NCBI RefSeq assembly: GCF_002099425.1
Contig: NW_018343954.1
Location: 20,545,501-20,609,500 of the forward strand
Reading direction: 5' to 3'
DNA: 64,000 nt
DNA from: Phascolarctos cinereus
Lineage: Eukaryota; Chordata; Mammalia; Diprotodontia; Phascolarctidae
A program made the position numbers and the translations under genes. Positions within the stretch are counted from its first letter, which is position 1, and the number at the start of each line of letters is the position of its first letter. Below the pieces are notes generated by a model that saw nothing but the letters and a program-made list of their open reading frames with translations, searched no databases and had not been told where the DNA came from. Shown here one piece after another: positions 22,916 through 33,179 of this stretch.

Positions 22916-23763
22916 ACTTTTCTCTCTTTTTTTTCATTTTATATAAATTTATTTATTTTTAGTTTTCAATATTCACTTCCACAAGTTTTTGAGTTCCAAA
23001 TTTCTCACCCCTCACCCCACCCCAAGATGGCATGCATTCTGAATACCCCTTCCCCTGGTCTGCCTTCTCTTCTATCTCTCCCCCCTCCCTTCTCTTATCC
23101 CCTTCCCCTTCTATTTTCCTGTAGAGCAGGATAGACTTCTGTACCCCATTTCCTGTATTTCTTATTTCCCAGTAGCATGTGAAAATATTTATTAAACATG
23201 AGTTTTTAAAACTTTGATTTCCAAATTTTCTCTCTTCCTCCCTCCCACCCACCCTCATTGAAAAGGCAAGCAACTCAATATAGGTGGTACATGTGCAGTT
23301 ATGCAAAACACTTCCTTAGTAGACATGTTGTGAAAAACTAACTCTATTTCCCTTCATCCTATCCTGCCCCCCATTTATTCTATTCTTTCTTTTGACCCTG
23401 TCCCTCCTCAGAAGTATTTGCTTCTGATTACCCTCTTTCCCAATCTGCCCTCCTCTCTATCATCCCCCTGCTCTCTTGTCCCTTTCTCCCCCTATTTTCC
23501 TGTAGGGTAAGACAGATTTCCATACCCAATTGAATGTGTATGTTATTCTCTCCTTAAGCCAAATCCTATGAGAATAAGATTTCCTCATTCCCTCTCACCT
23601 TCCCCTGTTTCCCCTCCGCTGTGAGAGACTTTTCTTTTCTGTTTTTTTTGTGAGATAATTTACCCCATTCTACCTCTCCTTTTCTTCTTCTCTGAATATA
23701 ATCCTCTCTCATCCCTTAATTTTATTCTCCAGGTATGACCCCTTAATCTTCAACTCACCCTGT

Positions 23764-23818
23764 GCCCTCTATCTATCTATCTACTTATCTATCTATCTAT
23801 CTACCTATCTATCTATAT
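23764..23818. repeat. (TATC)n microsatellite within HAL1-C
   Basis: TATC array with a few tact/tacc units, at the same position of the element as in HAL1-A, -B and -E. Confidence 0.92.
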
Positions 23819-23960
23819 GTACATACATACACTTTTTTTCCTTCAACTACCCTAATACTGACAAAGTTCTCATGAGTTACAAATATCATCTTTCCATGCA
23901 GGAATGTAAACAGTTCAATCTTAATAAGTCTCTTATGATTTCTCTTTCCTGTTTACCTCT

Positions 23961-25036
23961 TCATGTTCCACTTGAGTCCTGTATTTGAAAGTCAAATTTT
24001 CTATTTAGCCTGGTCTTTTCATCAGGAATGCTTGAAAGTCCTCTATTTCACTGAATGACCATTTTTTCCCCTGAAGGATTATACTCAGTTTTGCTGGGTA
24101 GGTGATTCTTGGTTGTAATCCTATCTCCTTTGCCCTCCGGAATATTATATTCCATGCCCTTTGGTCTTTTAATGTAGAAGCTGCTAAATCTTGTGTTATC
24201 CTGATTGTGTTTCCACAGTACTTGAATTGTTTCCTTCTGGCAGCTTGTAAGATTTTCTCCTTGACCTGGGAACTCTGGAATTTGGCTACAATATTCCTAG
24301 GAGTTTTCCTTTGGGGATCTCTTTCAGGAGGAGATCTGTGGATTCTTTCAATTTCTATTTTGCCCTCTGGTTCTAAAATATCAGGGCAGTTTTCCTTGAT
24401 AATTTCTTGAAAGATGATGTCTAGGCTCTTTTTTTGATCATGGCTTTCAGATAGTCCAATAATTTTTAAATTCTCTCTCCTGGATCTATTTTCCAGGTCA
24501 GTTGTTTTTCCAATGAGATATTTCACATTGTTTCTAATTTTTCATTCTTTTGGATTTGTTTACTGTCTTGATTTCTCATAAAGTCACTATCTTCCCAATT
24601 GCTCTATTCTAATTTTTAAGGAAGTATTTTCTTCAGTAATCTTTTGGACTTCCTTTTCCATTTGGCCAATTTTTCTTTTTAGGGCATTATTGTCCTCATT
24701 GACTTTTTGGACCTCTTTTGCCATTTGGGTTAGGCTGTTTTTTAAGGTGTTATTTTCTTCAGTATTTTTTTGGTCTCCTTTAGCAAGCTGTTGACTTGTT
24801 TTTCGTGATTTTCTTGGATCACTCTCATTTGTCTTCCCAGTTTTTCCTGTACTTTCCTTACTTGCTTCTCAAAATCCCTTTTGAGCTCTTCCAAGGCCTG
24901 GGACTGATTCATATTTTTCTTGGAGGCTTTGGATGTAGGAGCTTTGATTTTGTTGTCTTCTTCTGGTTGTATATTTTGATCTTTTTCACCAAAGTAAGAT
25001 AATTATAGTCTGACTCTTTTTGTGCTGCTTGCTCAT
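23961..25036 (-). pseudogene. HAL1-C ORF1 remnant, best view of the C-terminal half
   Basis: ORF1 runs from the ATG at 25036 to the TGA at 23961-23963, about 1.08 kb (about 355 residues). The open part 24005-24526 shows the two RNA-binding parts of an L1 ORF1p: the RRM-like domain from ENLKIIGLSESHDQKKSLD to IERIHRSP and RNIVAKFQSSQVKEKIL, then the C-terminal domain with AARRKQFKYCGNTIRITQDL and GLQPRITYPAKLSIIL. Human L1 ORF1p has NLRIIGIPE, the RHIV...KERIL stretch and FQPRISYPAKLSF at the same places. The N-terminal half is broken by several frameshifts (for example the TI.SYFG segment near 25000 is out of frame). Dead copy. Confidence 0.88.
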
Positions 25037-25884
25037 GATCCCAGCCAATTACTTGAGTTTTAAACTCCTTGTTAAGGTCAGAGTCTGCTTCCAATGTGGA
25101 GAGTGTACTGTCCCAAGCTTTAGGGGTTTGTGTAGCTGTTTTCAGAGATACTTGTAGGGACCTGTAAATTTTCAGTTCTTGCAAGGTGGTATGATAAGGG
25201 GCGAGGTGTTTACTCCTTTCCTGGCCTCTGACCACAAGTATTCCTTTCTGTCCCGTAACTTTGAGGAGGGGCTCCTCTCCACAGCCACTACAAGCTCTAC
25301 CATGCCAGCGCTCCTCCTCACCCCAGCACTGCCCAGAACTGTGACCCAGATCCACACACGGGCAAAGCAAGAGATTCCTGCCTCTGCACTGGCAAAGAGA
25401 TCCCTGCAGTCCCTCTCTGATCAGCCACTGGATTCCCCCTCAGTCTGTGGGCTGGAAGCTCGGGAAGTAGCTGCCCCCCCCCCGCCATGCTCTTGGGGAA
25501 TGGAGCTGAAAACCTGCCTTCCTCTCTGACCACGGACAGAAACAGACTTTTCCCACTTACCTTCTAAGTTGTCTTTGACATTTGTGGATTGAGGAGTCTG
25601 GAAACCTCCACAGCTGCCCATGATTCAGTCCTCTGAGGCCTGCTCCAGGTTTGCTGCAGCCTGCGTGCCTACTCCGCGCTACGCTGCGCTCCTGGCCCAG
25701 CGCGATACACCTTTCTGATCAATCATCTAGCTTGTCTTGGGCTGGAAATTTGTTTCACTCTGTCTTTTTGTGGGTTCTGCTGCTTCAGAATTTGTTTAGA
25801 GCCATTTTTTATGAGTATTTGGAGGGGTTTGAGGGAGAGCTCAAGAAAGTCACTGCTTTAACTCAGATGTTTGGCTCTGCCCCC

Positions 25885-25945
25885 TCTGATGTCTTGTAAG
25901 GTACATTTCAAGCTTAAAAACTCGGTATACAAATATCAGTGATCA
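25885..25945 (+). repeat. CORE-SINE, 3' part (continues from 22915)
   Basis: 'cttgtaaggtacatttcaag' and 'cggtatacaaatatcag' match the CORE-SINE end 'tttgcaaaccttaaagc...ctatataaatgccag'. Confidence 0.55.
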
Positions 25946-26769
25946 TCTTTCTCCACTTCCTTTATTACATATAGGTAGATGTTCCTTGGCACCTCATAGA
26001 TATAAACCAGGCATTCCTTCCTGAAAAGATGATGGGAATGAGGAAATGGATGGTCAGTTGATACTATCCCTGGGCCAGTGACCCATCCCAAAGGAAGAAT
26101 AGAGAAGCTCCCATGCAGAGTACTGACCTCTGTCCAATGAGGAGAGAGTGAGATTGAAAAAGCATGAATCATTAGAAGACCAGCATCTTTAAGCCCTACA
26201 AACCTATTACTTCATTTCTGGTGAGAACACAGACTTTTAGCCGTTTTCCTTCATGTTAGGATCTAAACTTGCCCAGTCACATCTTCTTGATAATGGCAAT
26301 ATCATACCTTATTCAGTGTGAGTTCTGAAGTGGATGTGTCTATTTCCAAGGGATCAATGGGGTCATGTCCTATTAACAACAGAAATCTACTTTCTTAATC
26401 CACTCGCATAACTCACATCAGGATCCAGTTTACTAAAGTTGTTTTTTTTTTGTTTGTTTGCTTTTTTTTTTTTAATAGAGGGTGAGGCTGGAGCCAAAAT
26501 GGGAAGGTTGTCATTCCTGCCATCTTCCACTCCCACTCCTTCCTTTTCCTATTCAAAACAATGCAAAAAAAAAACTACTATAAAGAAATAAGAAACAATC
26601 CCAATACACATACTTCATTGGATCCAACTCTTGAAAGATTTATCCTCACAAAATCATTTTAAAAAAATCTCCATTTAGCTTGGTTATTTTTTATATTGTT
26701 TGAAAATAGTTTTGAATGTTATTCTATCACCCAACTCCTAATATTTTTTTCTGAAAATAACAGACATCT

Positions 26770-26940
26770 GTAACTTTATTTTATAGTAACTGCCACCCTG
26801 GTGGCTGTATTATGGTAACACCACCTGTGTTTCACTTAAGAATCTGCCAGGGTTTCACAGGTTTATAACTTTTTCATAGGTTTGTAACTCAGTTTTAAAA
26901 ATTTCCTCCTGGCAGAACCTTGGCATACAAAGTCCCAGCC
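26770..26940. repeat. Duplicated unit of about 165 bp, copy 1
   Basis: From 'tttattttatagtaactgcc' through gtattatggtaacaccacct to 'cttggcatacaaagtccc'. Pairs with copy 2 at 27300-27468 in the same orientation, about 530 bp apart, at roughly three-quarters identity with small indels. I do not recognise the family; both copies begin after a TTTTATAG that resembles a splice acceptor. Confidence 0.7.
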
Positions 26941-27299
26941 TAAGGGAAAATTATTTTTATACATTTTGTAAAAGAATAAATACTTTGCAAGTTAGAAGGA
27001 ATCAAATAAAACACACAACCTATGGCCAATTTCTTCTCTGAATTAACTGTAGGAGATTTTATATGAGAAACTGAATCTGAACACAAATGGTATGAAAAGC
27101 CAGTATATATAGTTTTAAGAAGAGGAAAAAATGATCTTTCTAAAAAGACATGGCTTTATCTCTGCACTACCTTCCTGGTTTTTCATCATAGCTTCTAATT
27201 CCTTCTTGTAGAAAATGAAATCTAAGACCTTAGTTTCCTCACATTTATGAAATGAACATAAAGCTAATTCCTATTAAAAGTGAATTAAATCTTTTCCTG

Positions 27300-27468
27300 T
27301 GTTTGTTTTATAGTCCCTCTCACCACTCCTGCTGTATTATGGTAACACCACCTGTGGTTCACTGAAGAATCTGTCAATTTCACTGGTTTTAATTTTTTCA
27401 TATATTTGCAACTCAGCTTTACAAATTTCCTTCTAGAAGAACCTTTTCATGCAAATATTCAGCCTGTA
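27300..27468. repeat. Duplicated unit of about 165 bp, copy 2
   Basis: From 'gtttgttttatagtccctct' through gtattatggtaacaccacct to 'tcatgcaaatattcagcctg'. See copy 1. One frame in each copy reads LYYGNTTC(V/G)SLKNL before diverging and hitting stops. Confidence 0.7.
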
Positions 27469-27744
27469 GGTGAATGTTTTACTCAGACATACTTGCACAT
27501 TAGCATTCATATATACCAACTGGTTTAGGAAAAAAAACATAAAACTCATGCAAATGCTGATTATTTGAGAGCAACCAATTCAATCAAAGTAGCTTGGTTA
27601 TCATCTAGATCCAATATGTTTTCCAATAAGCAAATTAATCAGTCAAAAGTATTTGCTAAATTCCTAACAGTACAAGGCAGTGTGGCTAATACTAAAGGAG
27701 ATTAAAATGATGTGTAAAGAATGGCTCTTGACCCCCAGGAATTT

Positions 27745-27990
27745 TGTTGTTGTTCAGTCATTTTTCAGTCATGTGTGACTCTCCATGACCCCATTTGGAG
27801 TTTTCTTGGCAAAGATACTGGAGTGGTTTGCCATTTCCTTCTCCAGCTCATTTTACAGATGAAAAAACTGAGACAGACAGGATCACGTGGCTAGTAATCG
27901 TCTTAGGCCAAATTTGAACTCACCAAGATGACTTTTCCTGACCCCAGGCTCTACAATCTGTAAACTGTGCCACCTAGCCACCCCTCCATG
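27745..27990 (-). mobile_element. RTE-tailed SINE (RTESINE-like), minus strand
   Basis: 'ttttgttgttgttcagtcat', 'tgtgactctccatgacccca', 'tttggagttttcttggcaaa', 'gatactggagtggtttgcca' (RTE/BovB 3' tail in antisense), then 'gatgaaaaaactgagacaga', 'ccaaatttgaactcaccaag', 'actgtgccacctagccaccc', reaching the tRNA-like head. Full length. Confidence 0.88.
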
Positions 27991-28329
27991 AGTTAATAAT
28001 CTCAATTAACATGGAATGCAGCCTCTTTCTTTTCCTAACTTCCCAACCTGCTAGTGTGTAGAGACTTAGATCTTTAATGCTTCTAAATACTCTGTTGCTG
28101 TCATTATCTCATATCTGTGAGCTCTCCCTACCAATAATATTCACAGCAACCCATGTGCCCCTTCTCATTTCATGTGTCTTTTGTCCATGTCCTTCCATAA
28201 ATCTTCAAAAAAGGATGTCCCTTAACACTTAAGTGTGCTATTATAGATCTCTTGACAATGTAGGGGTACTAGAAGAACACACAGACAATTCTTTTCTTTA
28301 TCATTGAATAACTGGTCTGCCTTATTTTC

Positions 28330-28446
28330 TCATTCAGTCAGTCCATACGCATTTATTAAGTAACTGCATTGTGCTGAGCATTGTGCTAATTGCTACATAT
28401 CAAGACAAGAATAGTCCCTGCTGCTAAGTAGCTCATAGTCTAACAA
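28330..28446 (-). repeat. L2-clade LINE 3' end, minus strand
   Basis: 'cgcatttattaagtaactgc', 'attgtgctgagcattgtgct', 'agtagctcatagtctaacaa' is the reverse complement of the L2 3' end (ttagactgtgagctcctt ... cagcgcttagcacagtgc ... aataaatg). Confidence 0.75.
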
Positions 28447-28800
28447 TGTTGAAGCCATTGCCTGTATACCTCAGGTTGAGGTCAGTCCCTCGCGAACCAA
28501 GCTTCCAATTAAAGAGGCTTTGAATGCTATTAGGTTCCTTTTGTGTAACAAAGTCCCTGGTGCTGATTCTATACCAGATGACATTTACATGGTAGGGGGT
28601 CCACTTCTCATTAAAAGGTTAATAGAAATTTTCCAGGTTATATGGCAAGAGGAGTCTATCCTTCAGGAGTTTGAGGATGTCTCCATTGCCCATCTCTATA
28701 AAGAAAAAAGAAATAGATAGTCCTATGGCAATCACAGAGGGATCTCTCTGTAAGTCATTGCCAGCAAGATTCTTGCCATTGGAGTTTGCCAGATGGGGGT
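28447..28800 (+). mobile_element. Reverse-transcriptase fragment of an unassigned non-LTR retrotransposon
   Basis: The frame 28520-28720 reads NKVPGADSIPDDIY, GGPLLIKRLIEIFQVIWQEE, EFEDVSIAHLYKEKRNR, and continues in frame past one stop into 'SYGNHRGISL' and 'SKILAI'. This is the fingers region of a non-LTR RT (family pattern NGKAPGSDSIPAEIY...GGP...FQVMWQEE.IPQEFKDA.IVHLYK.KGNR..C.NHRGISLL.IAGKILA), clearly not L1, L2 or BovB. In the genome it sits between two parts of a minus-strand L2. It retains only about 115 codons and is dead. Confidence 0.8.
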
Positions 28801-29105
28801 GATATGATGAGACTTGCACTTCAGTAAGATTATTTGTACGGTAGAGTGGAGAATGAGGAAAGACTTACGATGGGGAGACCAATCTGAAAGCTATTGCAAT
28901 AGTCTATGAATGAGGTGATGAGGGTCTATATCAGGATGGTGGCAGTATCAGAATAGAGAAGGGGTCCTATGTGAGAAATGTTACAAAGGTAAAATCAACA
29001 AGACTTGGCAACAGATTTGATAGAAGGAATGGGAGAGACTGAAGAGTAGAGATGAAAGTGAGGTTGCAAGCTTGAGTTACGGGAAGAGATGGTGGTATTT
29101 TCAAA
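28800..29105 (-). repeat. L2-clade LINE, C-terminal ORF2 part, minus strand
   Basis: 'aaagctattgcaatagtcta', 'ggatggtggcagtatcagaa', 'atgttacaaaggtaaaatca' are the antisense of L2 ORF2 C-terminal codons; the complement of the first gives (S/R)xDYCNS, the conserved L2 'RLDYCNSLL' motif. Part of the same L2 as 28330-28446. Confidence 0.7.
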
Positions 29106-29334
29106 GTAATATTTATTTGATATCATTTATGCTCCTCATGTACAAATCATTAGGTATGATGTCATACTCTACTCATGCCATCATAATTATCTACTGATTT
29201 CTGAGTGACTAGAAACTTTAACTCTTTGGAAATTATAGAAATATATTTGGAAAATATAGACATTTTCTACAGAGGTTATTAGTTTCTTTAAAAAATAGAT
29301 CTTATGCTTCACAAAGGTGCTCATTGCTGTCACA

Positions 29335-29535
29335 AAAATGTGCAGAATCAAGTCCAAATGGAAACGGGATCTCCTAGATGCTGTGGTTTGAAAGTAAAAT
29401 CGTACTGATTGCATCAAGCCCCGCACATTGCAGCAAACACTGTATCTACCATTTCTTGGCCCTTTCTGAAGCCACACTGGCTCTCAGGTAGATGACAGTC
29501 TTTCAGGTAAAAGATCAGCCAATTACATATCTGGC
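29335..29535 (-). mobile_element. Second reverse-transcriptase fragment, opposite strand
   Basis: The reverse complement translates to YLKDCHLPESQCGFRKG followed by EMVDTVFAA, the segment that directly follows the GKILARVLLNRL block in the same RT family as 28447-28800 (pattern ...GYLPESQCGFRKGRGTVDMVFAA). So this looks like the next part of that RT, but inverted and 0.5 kb away. Confidence 0.75.
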
Positions 29536-29664
29536 ATTTAAAAAATGCTTTAAATTTTCAAAGTGTGTTATCTACTTTGTCTCATTTTAGCTTCACAACA
29601 ACCATGCATGATATGGCTTTATCAAGGATTGTTATCTCTATTTTCACATATGAAGATAGTATTA

Positions 29665-29875
29665 GCTAATGATAACACTAGCTGGGATTTCTATAGCACT
29701 TTAAGGTTTGCAAAGTCCTTTACAAATAACACCTTATTTTATCACAATAGCCCTGGGAGGTAGGTGTTATCTTCATCACCATTTAATAGATGAAAAAACT
29801 GAGCCAAAATTTAAGTGACTTGCTCAGGGTCATATAGCTAGTAAGAGTCTGAAGCCAAATGTGAACTCTAGTCCT
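29665..29875 (-). repeat. CORE-SINE (MON1 type), minus strand
   Basis: 'agctgggatttctatagcac', 'tttaaggtttgcaaagtcct', 'ccctgggaggtaggtgttat', 'gatgaaaaaactgagccaaa', 'agggtcatatagctagtaag': complete antisense CORE-SINE. Confidence 0.9.
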
Positions 29876-29879
29876 TTCA

Positions 29880-30420
29880 TGAAGGGATTTTCTTCATCAG
29901 AGTTTCCCCTATATCAATGAAAGTGCAGGTCCAATCCCTATCCCACAGTTAGTGTCAAATATCTGATTTTAAAACAGGTCTTCTTGACTCCAAGTTTAGT
30001 ATTCCCTCCAATCTACCATTCCTTTTCTCATGATTCTTAGTGGTATGGAGCTGATTTTGCCTATTATGGAGATGACACTGGGTGGTGTGGGGTTGATTTT
30101 AACTTCCTGCAAGCAATATCACTAGTATCTAGTTTCTGCTATTGTAAAAAGTCTTCAAGTATTGTCCAAGCAATGATTGTTTCTGGTTTCTAAGGACTAA
30201 CTTAGCTAAATTCAGATGGACTCATTACTGGTAGGCTGGCTATGTGGTGATACTTCATTAACTATAGCAATCCATGAAACCAAGGATTTGCTAGAAAATA
30301 GTTGACAACTGGTTCTCCAGACAAAAATATAGGTGACATACTTTTAATTTTAATCTTCTTTATTCAGGTTTTCTATCACTTTCTTAAGTCTAGATAAGCA
30401 AGCAAGCAGTAAGTGAAGCC
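29880..30420. other. No recognised feature
   Basis: Unique-looking sequence between a CORE-SINE and the RTE relic. Confidence 0.45.
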
Positions 30421-30425
30421 CTGAT

Positions 30426-30427
<2 letters not shown>

Positions 30428-30469
<42 letters not shown>

Positions 30470-30470
30470 G
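30428..30470. repeat. (GTT)n microsatellite
   Basis: Uninterrupted GTT array. It is the complement of the (AAC)n tail expected at the 3' end of RTE elements, and an RTE relic begins directly after it. Confidence 0.95.
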
Positions 30471-31270
30471 ATTCAGTACTGTTTGACTCTTGGGGGCTCT
30501 GTGAACTCCAAGGCCAAACTTGCCTGTTATTCCAATTATCTTTTGATTTCCTACTTTAGCATTCCAATCCCCTATGATGAATGTGATGTCTTTTTTGTGG
30601 TGTTATTTCTAGAAGATATTGTAGGTCTTCATTAAGCTGATCAACTTTGGCCTCTTCAGCACCAGTGGTTGGAACATAGATTTTTATTGCTGTGATGTTG
30701 AATAGTTTGCCTTGGATTTGAAAAGATATCATTCTATTATTTTTGAGACTATACTGCAGTACTACTTGACTATGAGGGTTACTCCATTTCTTCTAAGGGA
30801 TTCTTGTCCATAGTAGTACATATAATGATCACCTGAATTAGATTAACCAATTCCTATTCATTTACATTCACTGACACCCAAGGTGTCAATGTTTAATCCT
30901 CCCATCTCCTGTTGGACCACATCTAGATTATTTTGGTTCATAGATGTTACCTTTTAGGTTGCTATGCAATATTGATCTTTACAGCATTGGATTTTCCTTT
31001 TGTCACCAGATATACCCTCAACTGAGTTTCCTTTTAACTTTTGTCCAGCTGCTTCATTAGTACTGGAGCTACTTGTAGTTGTCCTCCACTCTTCCTCAAT
31101 AGCATATCAAACACCTTATGACCTGAGAGGTCATCTTCTAATGTCATTTCTTTTATTATATTAATACTGTTCATGGAGCTTTCTTGGCAAAGATCCTGGA
31201 GTAGTTTACCATTTTCTTCTTCAGTTGATCACCTTTTTGTCAGAGTTCTCCACTATGACCTGTCTATCTC
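30471..31270 (-). mobile_element. RTE/BovB-like LINE relic: endonuclease region joined to 3' tail
   Basis: Minus strand. The landmarks follow the ruminant BovB antisense nearly word for word: 'caaacttgcctgttattcca', 'tttgccttggatttgaaaag', 'actccatttcttctaaggga', 'atgcaatattgatctttaca', 'actgttcatggagctttctt'. In sense this encodes the apurinic-like endonuclease of BovB/RTE ORF2 (complements give 'QYCI..NVRSM' and 'VYYYGQESLRRNGV'-type motifs). The left 40 bp ('attcagtactgtttgactct') are the RTE 3' end, so the whole RT has been lost between tail and endonuclease. Dead copy. Confidence 0.85.
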
Positions 31271-31499
31271 AGGTAATTTTGCACAGAATAAATTGCTCAC
31301 AGTTTCATTGTATTACAGAAGCCCCTCTGTGACAATAAGGTAGTGTCTGCTAATTTCCAAGTTTTAAATGCTCACACTAAAAGCATTACAATCAGCATGT
31401 GTTATCCAGTTTGATCCAGCTCGAATATATCACTACATGAAACCAACTCTCCGGATCTCTTATTTGTGCACTTAATTGATTTTAAGTGCTAATTTTGAG

Positions 31500-31865
31500 T
31501 TCCTAGCTTGTAAATGTGTGTAAATTATACATAGGCACACATGTGTGTACACATGCACACACATATGTATATGTGAAATTGCCTTGAATAAAGTTGTCTT
31601 CATCAGTGATATCTCTGTAATGCTCTATGGTTCCAATATACATGCATACATACATGACTACATACATACATACACATGTACATACACATAAGTTATTTGG
31701 TTCCAATATCCTTATCTGTGTACATATACACAAAAGCATATATACGTATATATATATATGCTTTTAAAGTCAATATGCAACAGAAATCCATTTCTATGTC
31801 AGTTTGACACCACTGCTTTTATATATATATATATATATATACATATATATATGTATATATATATG

Positions 31866-31910
<45 letters not shown>
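31500..31910. repeat. TA/CA/TACA-rich microsatellite cluster
   Basis: Alternating purine-pyrimidine arrays: CA-rich 31530-31570, TACA around 31640-31690, TA 31745-31760 and 31820-31880, TG 31882-31910. Long frames across it on both strands are products of the repeat. Confidence 0.92.
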
Positions 31911-31913
<3 letters not shown>

Positions 31914-32159
31914 AGCATATACACACATATAGATGTATTTATACGCAAACACATATTACGTAAGTGCATACAGGGAAAAGCATTTTGTTTTGTGTGTATG
32001 TATGTATATACATACATAAGAACATATTTGCACATAAAGCACTATAGAGATATCACTGATGGAAGTAATCATATTCCTCACCCAATTTCTACAAGCCCCA
32101 ATGAGTTGAGATATAAAACTATTAAATATATTTTTTCATACACAATGGAGTTGTAGCTT

Positions 32160-32700
32160 TATTATGGGTTAGCTTCTGAACTAAGGTAAAAATCCGGTAT
32201 AGTCAAAGTTACCCTTTCTGCAGCAGCTGATTAGATTCTGATATGTTGGAACAATAGGGTAAAGGAAATCAAATCTATAATTTTGGATAAGGGTTGGTTT
32301 TAAAGTCTCACCTTGTGAAACCAGGCAGCAACTATGGTTGTATGACATGTGGCTATTCCCTTTGCTTGGTGCCTGTGTGTTTCCTCTTTCCTTCATCATT
32401 TCCCCCACATCCTTTTAGCCTTCTCTTCCCCTTATCCTATGAGGGATGAGATAGCGGAGTTATGTGGGGTAGTGGTTTCAAATTGAAATAGAAATGAATT
32501 CTGCTGCATCTAGATTTTGAAAATCACAAATTAACATTTACTATGTTGCATTGTATTTTCATTTATTTTTGTTAAAGATTTCCCAGTTACATTTTAATTT
32601 GGTTCTAGCCTCATTCAGGAGTTTCGAGGGCTATGAGTTTAACATCTTTGATCTAAGGCATGAAGTTGGGTGTTAATGGCAGATTCATGTCTCTGATCTC
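32160..32700. other. No recognised feature
   Basis: Unique-looking sequence; a 75-codon minus-strand frame at 32181-32408 has no recognisable domain. Confidence 0.45.
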
Positions 32701-32715
32701 ACATTTTCTCTAGTG

Positions 32716-32954
32716 CAGGAGTTCTTAACCTGGGACCTATGATAATCTTCACTCTTGATCCACAGATAATTTTCATGGTATCCAGAAACTTGGATGAGAG
32801 AAAAATTACATCTTTACTTTCACTAACCTCTAACTGACATTTAGCATATCCTTCAATTATTAACGTAGGCAATAAACCTTATCTTGAGAAGGGTCTGCTT
32901 CAGCAGACTTCCAAAGGGAGCCATCACAACAAAGAACAAGCTTAAGAACCCTTG
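32716..32954. mobile_element. Non-autonomous hAT (Charlie-type) MITE with target duplication
   Basis: 239 bp. The left end CAGGAGTTCTTAACCT and the inverted right end CAAGGGTTCTTAAGCT match at 13 of 16 positions, and the element is flanked by ctctagtg (32708-32715) and ctctaggg (32955-32962), an 8-bp target duplication with one difference. An 8-bp duplication with CA-starting ends is the hAT signature. No transposase. Confidence 0.82.
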
Positions 32955-32989
32955 CTCTAGGGCACAGGCTCAGAGGATCATAAATATAG

Positions 32990-33175
32990 AACTAGAAAGG
33001 CCCTCAGAGGGCATTTAATTTCAGCCTCTTGTTTTGCAGATAAGGGAAGAGAGGCCCAGAGTGGTTAAAGGACTTGTCCAAAGTCACATGAGGAGTTTCA
33101 GAAGAGGGATGTGAACCAAGGTCACCTGATTCTAGAGCCACTGTATCTTCCATTGTACTCTGCTATCTCTTGATG
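32990..33175 (-). repeat. MIR relic, minus strand
   Basis: 'gaactagaaaggccctcaga', 'cagataagggaagagaggcc', 'cagagtggttaaaggacttg', 'tccaaagtcacatgaggagt': antisense MIR. Confidence 0.8.
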
Positions 33176-33179
33176 TTTA

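Larger units (their letters stand above)
22928..25884 (-). mobile_element. HAL1-C: near-full-length half-L1 retrotransposon
   Basis: About 2.95 kb on the minus strand: 5' end at the right (reverse complement of 'ggggcagagccaaacat'), 5' UTR to about 25037, ORF1 23961-25036, duplicated 3' UTR, tail at the left. It sits inside a CORE-SINE (22697-22915 plus 25885-25945); I could not find a convincing target duplication. Its 3' terminal 200 bp are almost identical to HAL1-G (about 59560-59760), so the two come from one subfamily. Confidence 0.88.

Noticed and set aside
24796-25002. 68-codon plus-strand frame, nearly the same as frames at 5139-5339 and antisense to 49047-48859
   Set aside because: Recurs because it is antisense to HAL1 ORF1 in several copies (F/L-rich complement of the Lys/Glu-rich coiled coil).
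30426-30635. Leu-rich signal-peptide-like start of a 69-codon frame
   Set aside because: The Leu run is the translation of (GTT)n/(TTG)n and the rest is the antisense of an RTE relic.
31758-32156. 132-codon plus-strand frame (Y/I-rich)
   Set aside because: It is the translation of a TA/TG microsatellite cluster; both strands are open there for the same reason.
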